Positions 1 through 6,082 of a stretch of DNA of 9,442 bases are shown piece by piece. Source of the DNA: Candidatus Woesearchaeota archaeon (GTDB lineage Archaea > Nanobdellota > Nanobdellia > Woesearchaeales > JACRKL01). The notes beneath the pieces are model-generated. The model was not told the DNA's origin, did no database searches, and saw only the letters and a list, made by a program, of their open reading frames with translations. Every line of letters starts with the position of its first letter. The stretch's first letter is position 1. The stretch spans positions 1 to 9,442 of the forward strand of contig JACRKK010000055.1 of assembly GCA_016219795.1 (NCBI GenBank), read 5' to 3'. Position numbers and translations under genes: made by a program.

Positions 1-171
1 GGAAAGTGAGTGCGCCGGCTACGCCACGCATTCATTTTCTTTATTTTTCATGTAGAAATAAGTTTCGGCTCGCCCTAACCGTGAAATTCAACTGCGGGCT
101 GAAGCCCGCCAAGGTTTCTTTCACAGGCGAGCCCTAAACTTCTAGAGGTAACTCCTGCCACAGCCGGGATT
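1..171. other. Gene-free left edge of the window
   Basis: No convincing coding region was found on either strand. On the + strand the frame of the downstream gene is closed by TGA or TAA at 7, 76, 82 and 100 and opens only from 103. On the minus strand there is a short open stretch from about 34 back to the window edge, too short to judge. The main structure is the nested inverted repeat at 67-133. No TATA box is evident at the expected distance from the next gene. Confidence 0.6.
67..133. repeat. Nested inverted repeat, possible transposon-end relic
   Basis: GGCTCGCC (67-74) is the exact reverse complement of GGCGAGCC (126-133). Inside it GTGAAA (81-86) pairs with TTTCAC (119-124), and at the centre GCGGGCT (94-100) pairs with AGCCCGC (103-109) across a two-base loop. 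Both outer arms are followed by CTAA. A tight GC-rich hairpin followed shortly by TTTCAC resembles the subterminal hairpins of IS200/IS605-type elements, so this may be an element end or a small non-autonomous relic. No transposase is visible in the window. It could also be a structured RNA or a terminator. The repeat is seen directly; the origin is inference. Confidence 0.45.
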
Positions 172-576
172 TTGCTGAAAGCACTTTCCCTGTCCTGTGA
201 ACAGATAGGTCGGGAAAAATTCTATAGTGTGCGCGATGACCTTATCCCTTCCTTTTTTACCTATGCTACCTGGCAGAGTCTAGTACTCTCCCCAGAGCAC
301 GCTGCACTCCATCCGCTGTATGTTGTCTTAACTGCTGATGAGCGGGAAAAGCTTGCGCAAGATGATTTGGGGCTCACTCAAGCGAAGATTCTCAAGAAAA
401 CCGGCCTTTCAGAGAAGGCACTTTCCAAGCGTTTTGAGGATCATGTAACTGCCTTCAGCGAGGTAAACTCACGGGGGAGAAACCCCAAATACAAGATAAC
501 CCTGGCAAATATGAATCATCTCATCCCTGATGCATATAGTGAGGTAGTCAGGCTCTATGCTCCTAAGACAAAATAA
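172..576 (+). CDS. Small winged-helix-like protein, possibly 5'-truncated
   Basis: 134 residues from a TTG codon. I cannot name the family. Residues about 68-92 (GLTQAKILKKTGLSEKALSK) read like a helix-turn-helix, and the following segment with SRGRNPKYKIT (100-110) reads like a basic wing, so DNA binding is plausible. The N-terminal half has no recognisable motif. There is no signal peptide or membrane segment. The start is weak: no ATG or GTG lies upstream in frame, no good SD precedes the TTG, and the frame stays open upstream to 103, inside the inverted repeat. This fits a gene that lost its 5' end when the neighbouring repeat arrived. The C-terminus appears complete, ending in TAA. Confidence 0.55.
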   Translation: MLKALSLSCEQIGREKFYSVRDDLIPSFFTYATWQSLVLSPEHAALHPLYVVLTADEREKLAQDDLGLTQAKILKKTGLSEKALSKRFEDHVTAFSEVNSRGRNPKYKITLANMNHLIPDAYSEVVRLYAPKTK

Positions 577-581
577 CCGTT

Positions 582-602
582 CTATTTTGGTTCCTGCTGG
601 CT
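582..602 (-). repeat. 21-base match to the end of aguA
   Basis: The 21 bases here match 2370-2390 at 18 positions. At 2370-2390 they encode the last residues and stop of agmatine deiminase. Read on the minus strand this copy also gives SQQEPK then TAG, close to SQQEPR then TAG in aguA. Both copies lie five bases after the TAA of a + strand gene. The similarity stops on both sides. It may be a tiny duplicated remnant or chance. Confidence 0.35.
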
Positions 603-615
603 GGGCGCACAAGCA

Positions 616-1089
616 TCATCTTTCCTCGGCTAACTTCTTTTCAATCTCTTTTTTAAGACAGTTGATATGAAGCTCAAACTTCAGATTCAGTTTCTTCCAA
701 TCCTCATACTTCAGCAGCTGGCCTCTGTAATTAATAGCATTTCTTTTAAGACGTATCGTTTCCAGAAATTCCCAATCCATTGCTAATTCAGGATGCTTGA
801 AACAAAGATGGGCAATTTTACACTGATGGTTATCCGCATCTATGCCTTCAAACAGAAGGTATGCTTCAATTAATCCCCGTAACGATTCATAATAATCCCT
901 AAACACAAATGTCCAGTCCGTGCTATCCTTAGGAATATCTTTTGATTTTTTGTTGATAAATGTGAGACCCATTTCTGCAACCTGTTTAATGGATTTAATA
1001 AGTTCAACGTCTTTCAATTTTTCTTTGATGTTTCCCGTACTTGTGCAAAGCTCATAGGTTTTTTCCAGGTTATCTATTATCATCTTCAT
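616..1089 (-). CDS. HEPN-domain protein, toxin partner of an MNT-HEPN pair
   Basis: 157 residues, mostly helical, with HEPN features. Residues 65-95 (YYESLRGLIEAYLLFEGI, then NHQC) match the second-helix region of HEPN proteins. RLKRNAINYRG (113-123) lies where the RNase motif R-x4-6-H is expected. Here Arg116 is present but the histidine position is Tyr121, so RNase activity is uncertain. In the known family these proteins are RNA-cleaving toxins held in check by an adjacent nucleotidyltransferase that can AMPylate the HEPN protein. The gene starts immediately after the stop of that partner, with no gap, and has its own SD. A second Met codon (residue 3) is an alternative start. Confidence 0.75.
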   Translation of the reverse strand: MKMIIDNLEKTYELCTSTGNIKEKLKDVELIKSIKQVAEMGLTFINKKSKDIPKDSTDWTFVFRDYYESLRGLIEAYLLFEGIDADNHQCKIAHLCFKHPELAMDWEFLETIRLKRNAINYRGQLLKYEDWKKLNLKFELHINCLKKEIEKKLAEER

Positions 1090-1641
1090 TTAAGCAACCT
1101 CTGCAATATCCTGAATCTGGCCTTTCACAATATACCCATTGATAATGTTTTTAATAAGCCCAGTTCTAGTCTGCCCTATCTCCTTTTTATCTGCAAACTG
1201 GTGCAGTTCTATATGCTTTCTTAGTTTAGATTCATAAATGTTCTTGTCAAAATCTGAAAGATTTCCGAGAACAAAAATGTCAATATCTGAATCTTTGTAC
1301 CAATCTCCTTTGGCAATGCTGCCAAACAGGATGACTGTTTTTGCATGATGCAAAGAGAGCAATTTAGGGATTAAACCACAACGGTGAAGCTGCTCTAACG
1401 CGTACAGCCTTTTTTGGGAATAGTAAACCGGATTATTGCTCCCCACCGTAATATAAGGGAATCTTTTTTTTTCTTTTACTTTTTTAAGCAGGCCTTTTGT
1501 TATATACTTTTTTAGCCATTTATTGGCAACTGCACGAGTAACTTCTGCTTCGCGAACTATTTCTTCAAAATGCCACTCCTTTAGCGGGCTGTTTTCCAAA
1601 ATTAACTGGAGGATGTTTTCTTCCTTACTTGCGCTTGCCAT
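1090..1641 (-). CDS. HTH-nucleotidyltransferase (MNT antitoxin-like)
   Basis: 183 residues. The N-terminal part, residues 1-75, looks like a winged helix (FEEIVREAEVTRAVANKWLK at about 25-44). A polymerase-beta-type nucleotidyltransferase domain follows, with GS at 107-108 (LFGSIAKG) and DSDIDI at 117-122, where Asp119 and Asp121 are the expected metal-binding pair. In MNT-HEPN systems this protein neutralises the HEPN toxin by transferring AMP to it; the HTH could repress the operon, which is inference. It is the first gene of a two-gene unit, leaderless from a TATA box at 1664-1672. The coding strand has a run of nine A (1464-1472) between the two domains, a place prone to slippage. Confidence 0.8.
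   Translation of the reverse strand: MASASKEENILQLILENSPLKEWHFEEIVREAEVTRAVANKWLKKYITKGLLKKVKEKKRFPYITVGSNNPVYYSQKRLYALEQLHRCGLIPKLLSLHHAKTVILFGSIAKGDWYKDSDIDIFVLGNLSDFDKNIYESKLRKHIELHQFADKKEIGQTRTGLIKNIINGYIVKGQIQDIAEVA
1097..1101 (-). promoter_or_regulatory. SD for the HEPN gene
   Basis: GAGGT on the minus strand, seven bases before the ATG of the HEPN gene and inside the last codons of the nucleotidyltransferase. It supports the start at 1089 and translational coupling of the pair. Confidence 0.6.
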
Positions 1642-1663
1642 TATTAGTATGACTAAGGCATAC

Positions 1664-1672
1664 TATTTAAAT
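1664..1672 (-). promoter_or_regulatory. TATA box for the MNT-HEPN operon
   Basis: ATTTAAATA on the minus strand, centred about 27 bases before the ATG at 1641. This spacing predicts a leaderless transcript. It shares the 108-base intergenic region with the divergent promoter of the secreted protein gene. Confidence 0.6.
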
Positions 1673-1710
1673 GTTTTGGTTCTGGCCATAAAAATATCAC
1701 TATTAAGTAA

Positions 1711-1725
1711 CGAAAACTTTATATA
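1711..1725 (+). promoter_or_regulatory. BRE/TATA promoter of the secreted protein gene
   Basis: CGAAAA (1711-1716, BRE-like) runs into CTTTATATA (1717-1725). The TATA centre is about 29 bases before the ATG at 1750, so transcription would begin close to the start codon. Confidence 0.65.
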
Positions 1726-1749
1726 CCTGCCCTTTCTTCTGTAGTAATT

Positions 1750-2364
1750 ATGAACAAATCAAGCTATATTCCAGCAGTGCTTTTGGGATTTGCACTAGCA
1801 GCAGGAGCAGTCCCTGCAAGCTACGGTGCAGAGAAAGTACAACCTACGCCTCTTGGTCTCGAGGAGAAAGCAAAAGAAGTGCATCCGTATGCTGTGAAGG
1901 CACAGGAGTTATGGAAGCTTGTTTCTGATAAAACGCACTTACCTGGTGCAACTTATGCAAAAAGTGCTAAAGGTGGAATCCCCCTACATGAAGGAACAAC
2001 CGCTGTTATACAACGGGATGGTAAAATTTATACAATATATGCCCTTAAGCAAGTAGCTGATGCTACTAAACGCTCTCTTACAATATATGAACGACCTAAA
2101 GGATCAAGAGGTTTTGAACCTGTTTCCAGTGTAGGTGATTATAATTTAGATGGAATTGTAGATGGGGGAGTTGTTACTGCAGCTAGGTGACCTATAACAC
2201 AATTAACTCAATTTGGAAGGGAAAATAAGATTGGCTATGCTGGAGACTCTCTGGTTTACAATCCCAACGCAGAGGCTATCACCCAGCAATTTTATCAGCA
2301 GATAGTTGACACACTTTTACAAGCATTCCATCATGCAAAGTCTGGGAAGAATAAATCTCAGTAA
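1750..2364 (+). pseudogene. Secreted protein interrupted by an in-frame TGA
   Basis: The first part (1750-2190) encodes 146 residues ending in TGA at 2188-2190. The same frame then stays open for 57 more codons to TAA at 2362-2364, and reads like protein (QFGREN, SLVYNPNAEA, QQFYQQIVDTLLQAF). A full product would be 204 residues. It has an N-terminal signal peptide (residues 1-27, hydrophobic core AVLLGFALAAGA, likely cut after Gly26-Ala27), then a charged helix, and DYNLDGIVDGG (130-140), which resembles a Ca-binding loop but lacks the acidic residue at position 12. I do not recognise the family. The TGA is most simply a nonsense mutation or sequencing error; the 146-residue form may still be made. 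It has its own leaderless promoter. Confidence 0.65.
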
Positions 2365-2369
2365 TTTCT

Positions 2370-2390
2370 CTATCTCGGCTCCTGCTGGCT
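2370..2390 (-). repeat. End of aguA, matching 582-602
   Basis: The last 21 bases of aguA, matching 582-602 at 18 of 21 positions. The stop of the facing + strand gene lies only five bases away. Confidence 0.35.
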
Positions 2391-3404
2391 TAAGCAGTGC
2401 AGCGTCCCCATGCCGTAGACCAATGCAGTACTATTGATGCCTACTACTTTTCGCTTGGGGAAGCATTCCTGCAGAATTTTAAGTGCTTTGCTATCGTTTT
2501 TTGAGCCAAACACCGGTACGACCACTGCTTTGTTTCCAATATAGAAATTAGTGTAACTTGCCGGAAGCCTGCCCTCATCATCTCCTATATGGCCTGGCAT
2601 CGGCAATTTGATGATCTGCAGCGGTTTGCCATCTTCTGCCTTCATCTTCTGCAGCAGCTCATAGTTTTCTTTAAGTACCTTAAAGTTTTCATCATCCATA
2701 CTTTCCTCAAACGCACAGATAACCGTATGCTGGTTGACAAACCGTGCGATATCATCTACATGACCGTCTGTGTCATCTCCGGCAATGCCGTCTTTGATCC
2801 AAAGCACATTCTTGACGCCAAGATACTGGCAGAGATACTGCTCAATCTGGCGCTTGGTGAGGTGCGGATTCCGATTTCTGTTGAGGAGGCACTGCTCTGT
2901 GGTCAGCACAGTACCTGTGCCATTGACCTCTATAGAGCCGCCTTCCAGTACAATCCGAGGCTCAAACATCTGTAATTTGAGATGCTGGTTCATCGGGAAA
3001 GGTATGATGTTGTCCTGTTTCAGGTCATCATATTTGTTACCCCATGCGTTAAACGTCCATTTGACCATGGCTTTTTCATTGTTTTTTCCGACAACAAACG
3101 TCGGCCCGTAATCACGGATCCACGCATCCACGGTTGGAATGCGGAAAAAGATAATCTGGGTAATATCAATCACTTGTTTTCTGCAGAGTTCCATGACTCG
3201 TTTCTGCACCTCAAGGTTGTTGACCAAGAGCTTAATCTTCTGGCCGGTGTGCAGTTCCTTTATGAATTGCAGATATGCCGATTCTGCATCTGCAAGCATG
3301 CTAGGCCATGTCTCCTCATTATGTGGCCAGGCAAGCCAAACTGCCTCCTGCTCTTCCCATTCTGCAGGCATGCGAAAGCCAAGTTCTTGGGGTGTTTGTA
3401 TCAT
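2370..3404 (-). CDS. aguA: Agmatine deiminase
   Basis: 344 residues. Hydrolyses agmatine to N-carbamoylputrescine and ammonia, the first step of the AguAB route to putrescine, in the cytoplasm. It belongs to the guanidine-modifying (PAD-type) fold. Family signatures are all visible: VDAWIRDYGP (Asp93), LEGGSIEVNGTGT (Glu154), DDTDGHVDD (His215, Asp217) and the nucleophile Cys337 in MGTLHCLSQQ. The length is normal for the family. I chose the ATG at 3404 rather than the longer open frame to 3455 because it has a GGAGG nine bases upstream, begins with the conserved N-terminus (PQELGFRMPAEW), and overlaps the aguB stop as ATGA. AguAB is mainly known from bacteria and plants, so transfer is possible. 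Confidence 0.93.
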   Translation of the reverse strand: MIQTPQELGFRMPAEWEEQEAVWLAWPHNEETWPSMLADAESAYLQFIKELHTGQKIKLLVNNLEVQKRVMELCRKQVIDITQIIFFRIPTVDAWIRDYGPTFVVGKNNEKAMVKWTFNAWGNKYDDLKQDNIIPFPMNQHLKLQMFEPRIVLEGGSIEVNGTGTVLTTEQCLLNRNRNPHLTKRQIEQYLCQYLGVKNVLWIKDGIAGDDTDGHVDDIARFVNQHTVICAFEESMDDENFKVLKENYELLQKMKAEDGKPLQIIKLPMPGHIGDDEGRLPASYTNFYIGNKAVVVPVFGSKNDSKALKILQECFPKRKVVGINSTALVYGMGTLHCLSQQEPR

Positions 3405-4273
3405 TGTGTTAATCCTCCATATTCCCCTGGCCTTCTGTTGTAGATAAACCGCCACCCTTCACCAGATTCATGGCATAAATCCATATTAATCTTAGCAACC
3501 AGAACTTCTTCCTTGGTTGCAGAAGCCCTTGCAACAACCTGGCCAAACGGATCTGCAATGAAAGATCCTCCCCAGAACACCATCTTGCCTTCTTTTCCCA
3601 CTCTATTAACTGCGACAGTAAAAACTGCGTTCATCGATGCATGGCTGCGCATGGCATCCTCCCAACGCTGGGCAGAGAACGGCTCTTCCTTTTTTATTTG
3701 AGGTGTCCATCCGATGGCTGTAGGGTAGAAGATGATTTTGGCATTGGCAAGAGCATGTACCCGTGCAGCCTCAGGAAACCACTGGTCATAGCAGATGAGG
3801 GGTGCGATGACTGTTTTTTCGGTCTGCACCTGAACAAATCCTAAATTACCGGGTGTAAAATAATATTGCTCCCAGAAACTGGGGTCATGGGGGATATGGA
3901 TTTTTCTGTATTTGGCAATCTGCCTCCCTGTTTTGTCAAAGATTAGGCAGGTGTTATAGAACCTGCCATCTTCTCCTCGCTCAAAAAGTGAGCCGCCAAC
4001 CAGTGTTACGCTGTTTGCCCGGGCCTGTTATGTTAACCATCTGCTGGTCTTTCCCGGGAGGTACTCTGAATGCGAAATTGGCACTTTGCTTTCCGTCTGG
4101 CAGAAATAGGGCGTTGCAAATAATTCCTGGAGGCAGACAATCTCTGCCTTCTTTGCTTTTGCTGTCCTGATAAATGCAGCTGTTTTTTTGAGATTGGCTG
4201 CAATATCTGTAGATGCTGCGGTTTGGATAAGTGCTATGCGAAGAGTGGTGTCAGATGCGTCAGGCATGCACAT
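3401..4273 (-). pseudogene. aguB: N-carbamoylputrescine amidase with in-frame TAA
   Basis: One continuous frame of normal family length (290 codons before the final TGA) broken once, by TAA at 4028-4030 (codon 82). The enzyme is a nitrilase-superfamily amidase that converts N-carbamoylputrescine to putrescine, CO2 and ammonia. The catalytic triad is complete across the break: Glu50 (CLQELFATPYF), Lys124 (KYRKIHIPHD) and Cys161 (ICYDQWFPEAAR). Residues after the stop (QARANSVTLVGGSLFER) continue the family pattern without a length change, so this is a point nonsense codon, not a frameshift. The next in-frame start, GTG at 3829, lies beyond the lysine, so re-initiation would give an inactive piece. 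It overlaps aguA as ATGA. Start is ATG 4273 or ATG 4267. Confidence 0.85.
3414..3418 (-). promoter_or_regulatory. SD for aguA
   Basis: GGAGG on the minus strand, nine bases before the aguA ATG at 3404 and within the end of aguB. It decides the aguA start. Confidence 0.7.
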
Positions 4274-4290
4274 CTGCAGGAAGCAGCAGC

Positions 4291-4300
4291 CTTAAAAATG
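4291..4300 (-). promoter_or_regulatory. TATA box for aguBA
   Basis: CATTTTTAAG on the minus strand, centred about 23-29 bases before the two candidate aguB start codons (4273 and 4267). It is consistent with a leaderless mRNA. Confidence 0.5.
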
Positions 4301-4307
4301 TTTTGAA

Positions 4308-4316
4308 ATATTTATA
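4308..4316 (+). promoter_or_regulatory. TATA box for the Cys-His-Asp protein gene
   Basis: ATATTTATA centred about 31 bases before the ATG at 4343. It lies back to back with the aguBA promoter in a 69-base intergenic region. Confidence 0.6.
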
Positions 4317-4342
4317 AAGGCAGATGCGTTATCCTAAGAAAT

Positions 4343-5035
4343 ATGACACCTGAAGATCCCTTAGCAGGACGTACCTTTGCTGCACTCGAGCGGCTTGAAA
4401 GCCATCCCGGTCTGGAAATGCGTGTTGTTGATGGAGTTCAAATGCCTTTCTATCAAGGCAGGCGCGTTATTGAGCGAGGTAGCCCCATTGCAGGTGGAGT
4501 TTCCCTTGGTGCTACAGAGAGGGAAGCCATTGTCGTTGACTGGGAAAAAGCACCAACCCTTGAACAACTTTATCGTTCGGTGGTAGATACTTACTCATGG
4601 TACTTTACATCCCCTACAGAAATCCCTCTTGCCTTGCAGGCAACGTATGACATTATCCTTAATTGGTTTAATCCAGGAGATAGAACACCTGAAGACGGGA
4701 GAACAGCACTTTCGTTTATCTTAAGGAAGCTGGATGCAAAGAGGGATGGAAAGGTAAATCTTGAGCATTTTCTGGTGTATCATGCAGGAGATTGCCGCCA
4801 TCAATCGCTTGCAGCGGGTGCAATCGTTGAGCGTCTGATTGCAGAACATTATCTTGAGGGGACGGTAACTATAGAACGCAATAGTCTCAACAGCCAGGGC
4901 CATGCCTGGACAACACACACTCCTCCATTTGGGCGTGCTACAGTCATAGATACCGTTCTCAGATACCTTGGCCCCCCACAAAGACCAGACGTTCCGTGGT
5001 TATATCTACATCAGTCAGATATGCGTCATCCCTAA
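4343..5035 (+). CDS. Transglutaminase/protease-like protein with Cys-His-Asp triad
   Basis: 230 residues with no signal peptide or membrane segment, so probably cytoplasmic. The C-terminal half carries the order of residues expected of a transglutaminase-like thiol enzyme: Cys151 in GDCRHQSLAAGA at an N-terminal helix, His187 in GHAWTTHT and Asp203 in VIDTV. The GDCRHQSL motif resembles the bacterial and plant EDR1-like branch of transglutaminase-like peptidases. The first 70 residues have no recognised motif. Substrate is unknown; it could be a protease, an amidase or a transamidase. It is a single-gene unit with a leaderless promoter, divergent from aguBA, and ends 40 bases before dph2. The fold call is inference from the triad. 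Confidence 0.65.
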   Translation: MTPEDPLAGRTFAALERLESHPGLEMRVVDGVQMPFYQGRRVIERGSPIAGGVSLGATEREAIVVDWEKAPTLEQLYRSVVDTYSWYFTSPTEIPLALQATYDIILNWFNPGDRTPEDGRTALSFILRKLDAKRDGKVNLEHFLVYHAGDCRHQSLAAGAIVERLIAEHYLEGTVTIERNSLNSQGHAWTTHTPPFGRATVIDTVLRYLGPPQRPDVPWLYLHQSDMRHP

Positions 5036-5045
5036 AAGCAATAGG

Positions 5046-5054
5046 TTTAAAAAT
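5046..5054 (+). promoter_or_regulatory. TATA box for dph2
   Basis: TTTAAAAAT centred about 26 bases before the ATG at 5076. It supports that start over the upstream ATG at 4968, which would overlap the preceding gene by 68 bases. Confidence 0.6.
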
Positions 5055-5075
5055 GCATTCTTCTCACCCCCAAGT

Positions 5076-5345
5076 ATGCTCTACAACCTTGAACTGGATC
5101 GGCTTATTGCACGGATTAAGGAAACACAATGCAAAACCATCCTCTTACAGTTACCGGACGGTCTGAAACCCGAGGCAAAAACCATTGTTGACACCATTCG
5201 CAAGCAGACAGGAGCAGAAGCACTCATCTGGCTTGGCAGCTGCTATGGCGCATGTGATGTGCCGCAGGGCTTGAGTTCTGTGGGTATTGACCTCTTTGTT
5301 GCCTGGGGGCATAATGTCTTTCGACGAAAGGAGGGTTGGGAATGA
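5076..5345 (+). CDS. dph2: Diphthamide synthase Dph2, N-terminal part
   Basis: 89 residues matching the first part of archaeal Dph2. Dph2 is a radical enzyme that uses an unusual 4Fe-4S cluster to cleave S-adenosylmethionine and attach a 3-amino-3-carboxypropyl group to a histidine of elongation factor 2, the first step of diphthamide synthesis. LLQLPDGLKPEA (23-34) and CYGACDVP (56-63) are family signatures; Cys60 corresponds to the first of three cluster cysteines. The frame ends after VAWGHNVF (75-82) at TGA 5343-5345, close to the end of the first of the three repeated domains. The rest of the protein follows in the -1 frame from the overlapping ATG at 5342. This piece alone could not hold the full cluster. 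Confidence 0.85.
   Translation: MLYNLELDRLIARIKETQCKTILLQLPDGLKPEAKTIVDTIRKQTGAEALIWLGSCYGACDVPQGLSSVGIDLFVAWGHNVFRRKEGWE
5330..5335 (+). promoter_or_regulatory. SD at the dph2 break
   Basis: GGAGGG six bases before ATG 5342, inside the final codons of the N-terminal dph2 frame. It has the same layout as the internal starts of aguA and the HEPN gene, and suggests the second half is translated from its own start. Confidence 0.65.
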
Positions 5346-6082
5346 CTGACGTCATGTTTATTGAGGCACGGTATGAAAAAGAAGTGAGACTGAATACAGA
5401 AACCCTCAACCGCTGCAAAAAGCATAAAGTAATTGCGCTTTACGCATCCGTCCAGTTCATCAGCAGGCTTCCCTCAGTTATCAAACAGCTGGAAGAAGAA
5501 GGCATCCTTATCATCACCTCAAAACCGGACAGGACTGACGCCCAGTTTCAGATTCTGGGCTGTGATTCTTCCTGGGATGCATTGCGCCTTTCAGGCGTGC
5601 CAGACGCATTTCTTTATATAGGGGATGGTTTGTTCCATCCCCGGGCCCTGGTTCTTGCCCAGAAAGAGAATGTAGTGTTTAAGGAAATCATCCAGTATGA
5701 TCCTATGACCGATTCCATGAGGATTCTTAGAGCAGAGGACTGCAAAAAGATATTCAAGAAATACAAGGCGAATCTCATGAAATATCTGCATGCTTCTGTT
5801 ATCGGTGTGATTATTTCCCTTAAACCTGGCCAGCAGCAGTGGAAAATCAGCAAAACCCTGCACGACAGATTCACAGAAAAACAGTTCTATTTTTTCCTGG
5901 AGAGCACCATAGACTACAAACGCTTGGAAGACTTCCCTTTTGTGCAGATCTGGATAAACACAGCCTGCACCCGGATGGGTTATGATGACGCAGCAGAGCT
6001 TCCTATGCCCATGATTAATGTCATGGATGCGTTTCGGGCAGAGCAATTGCTCTCTAAGAAATCAGTGATGACATCTATTTAA
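5342..6082 (+). CDS. dph2: Diphthamide synthase Dph2, C-terminal part
   Basis: 246 residues covering the second and third Dph2 domains. The second cluster cysteine is Cys74 (QILGCDSSWDALR) and the third is Cys209 (INTACTRMGYDDA); LYIGDGLFHPRALVLA (91-106) is also a family signature. Together with the preceding 89 residues the length (335) is normal for an archaeal Dph2 and all three cysteines are kept. The start is ATG 5342, overlapping the upstream TGA as ATGA and preceded by GGAGGG at 5330-5335. This could be a true split gene whose two products associate, a recent frameshift, or a sequencing error. The 3' end overlaps the convergent gene by 8 bases. Confidence 0.85.
   Translation: MTDVMFIEARYEKEVRLNTETLNRCKKHKVIALYASVQFISRLPSVIKQLEEEGILIITSKPDRTDAQFQILGCDSSWDALRLSGVPDAFLYIGDGLFHPRALVLAQKENVVFKEIIQYDPMTDSMRILRAEDCKKIFKKYKANLMKYLHASVIGVIISLKPGQQQWKISKTLHDRFTEKQFYFFLESTIDYKRLEDFPFVQIWINTACTRMGYDDAAELPMPMINVMDAFRAEQLLSKKSVMTSI

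Noticed and set aside
1523..1744. 73-residue + strand open frame
   Set aside because: It overlaps the nucleotidyltransferase gene and the promoter region, and has no start signals.
2188..2190. Selenocysteine or reassigned TGA in the secreted protein
   Set aside because: TGA ends the HEPN, aguB and surface protein genes normally, the position is not a conserved redox site, and no selenocysteine insertion structure is apparent downstream.
2589..3443. Several + strand open frames opposite aguA
   Set aside because: They are shadows of a well-supported enzyme gene on the other strand.
3405..3455. Longer aguA start at 3455
   Set aside because: It lacks an SD at the right distance, overlaps aguB by 55 bases, and adds 17 residues not typical of the family.
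4968..5075. Upstream dph2 start at 4968
   Set aside because: It overlaps the preceding gene, and the TATA box at 5046-5054 fits the ATG at 5076.
5330..5345. Programmed -1 frameshift in dph2
   Set aside because: No canonical slippery heptamer is present; the SD plus ATGA overlap explains expression more simply. Not fully excluded.
5591..6046. 151-residue open frame on the minus strand
   Set aside because: It is antisense to the Dph2 C-terminal part, whose cysteines and motifs are conserved.
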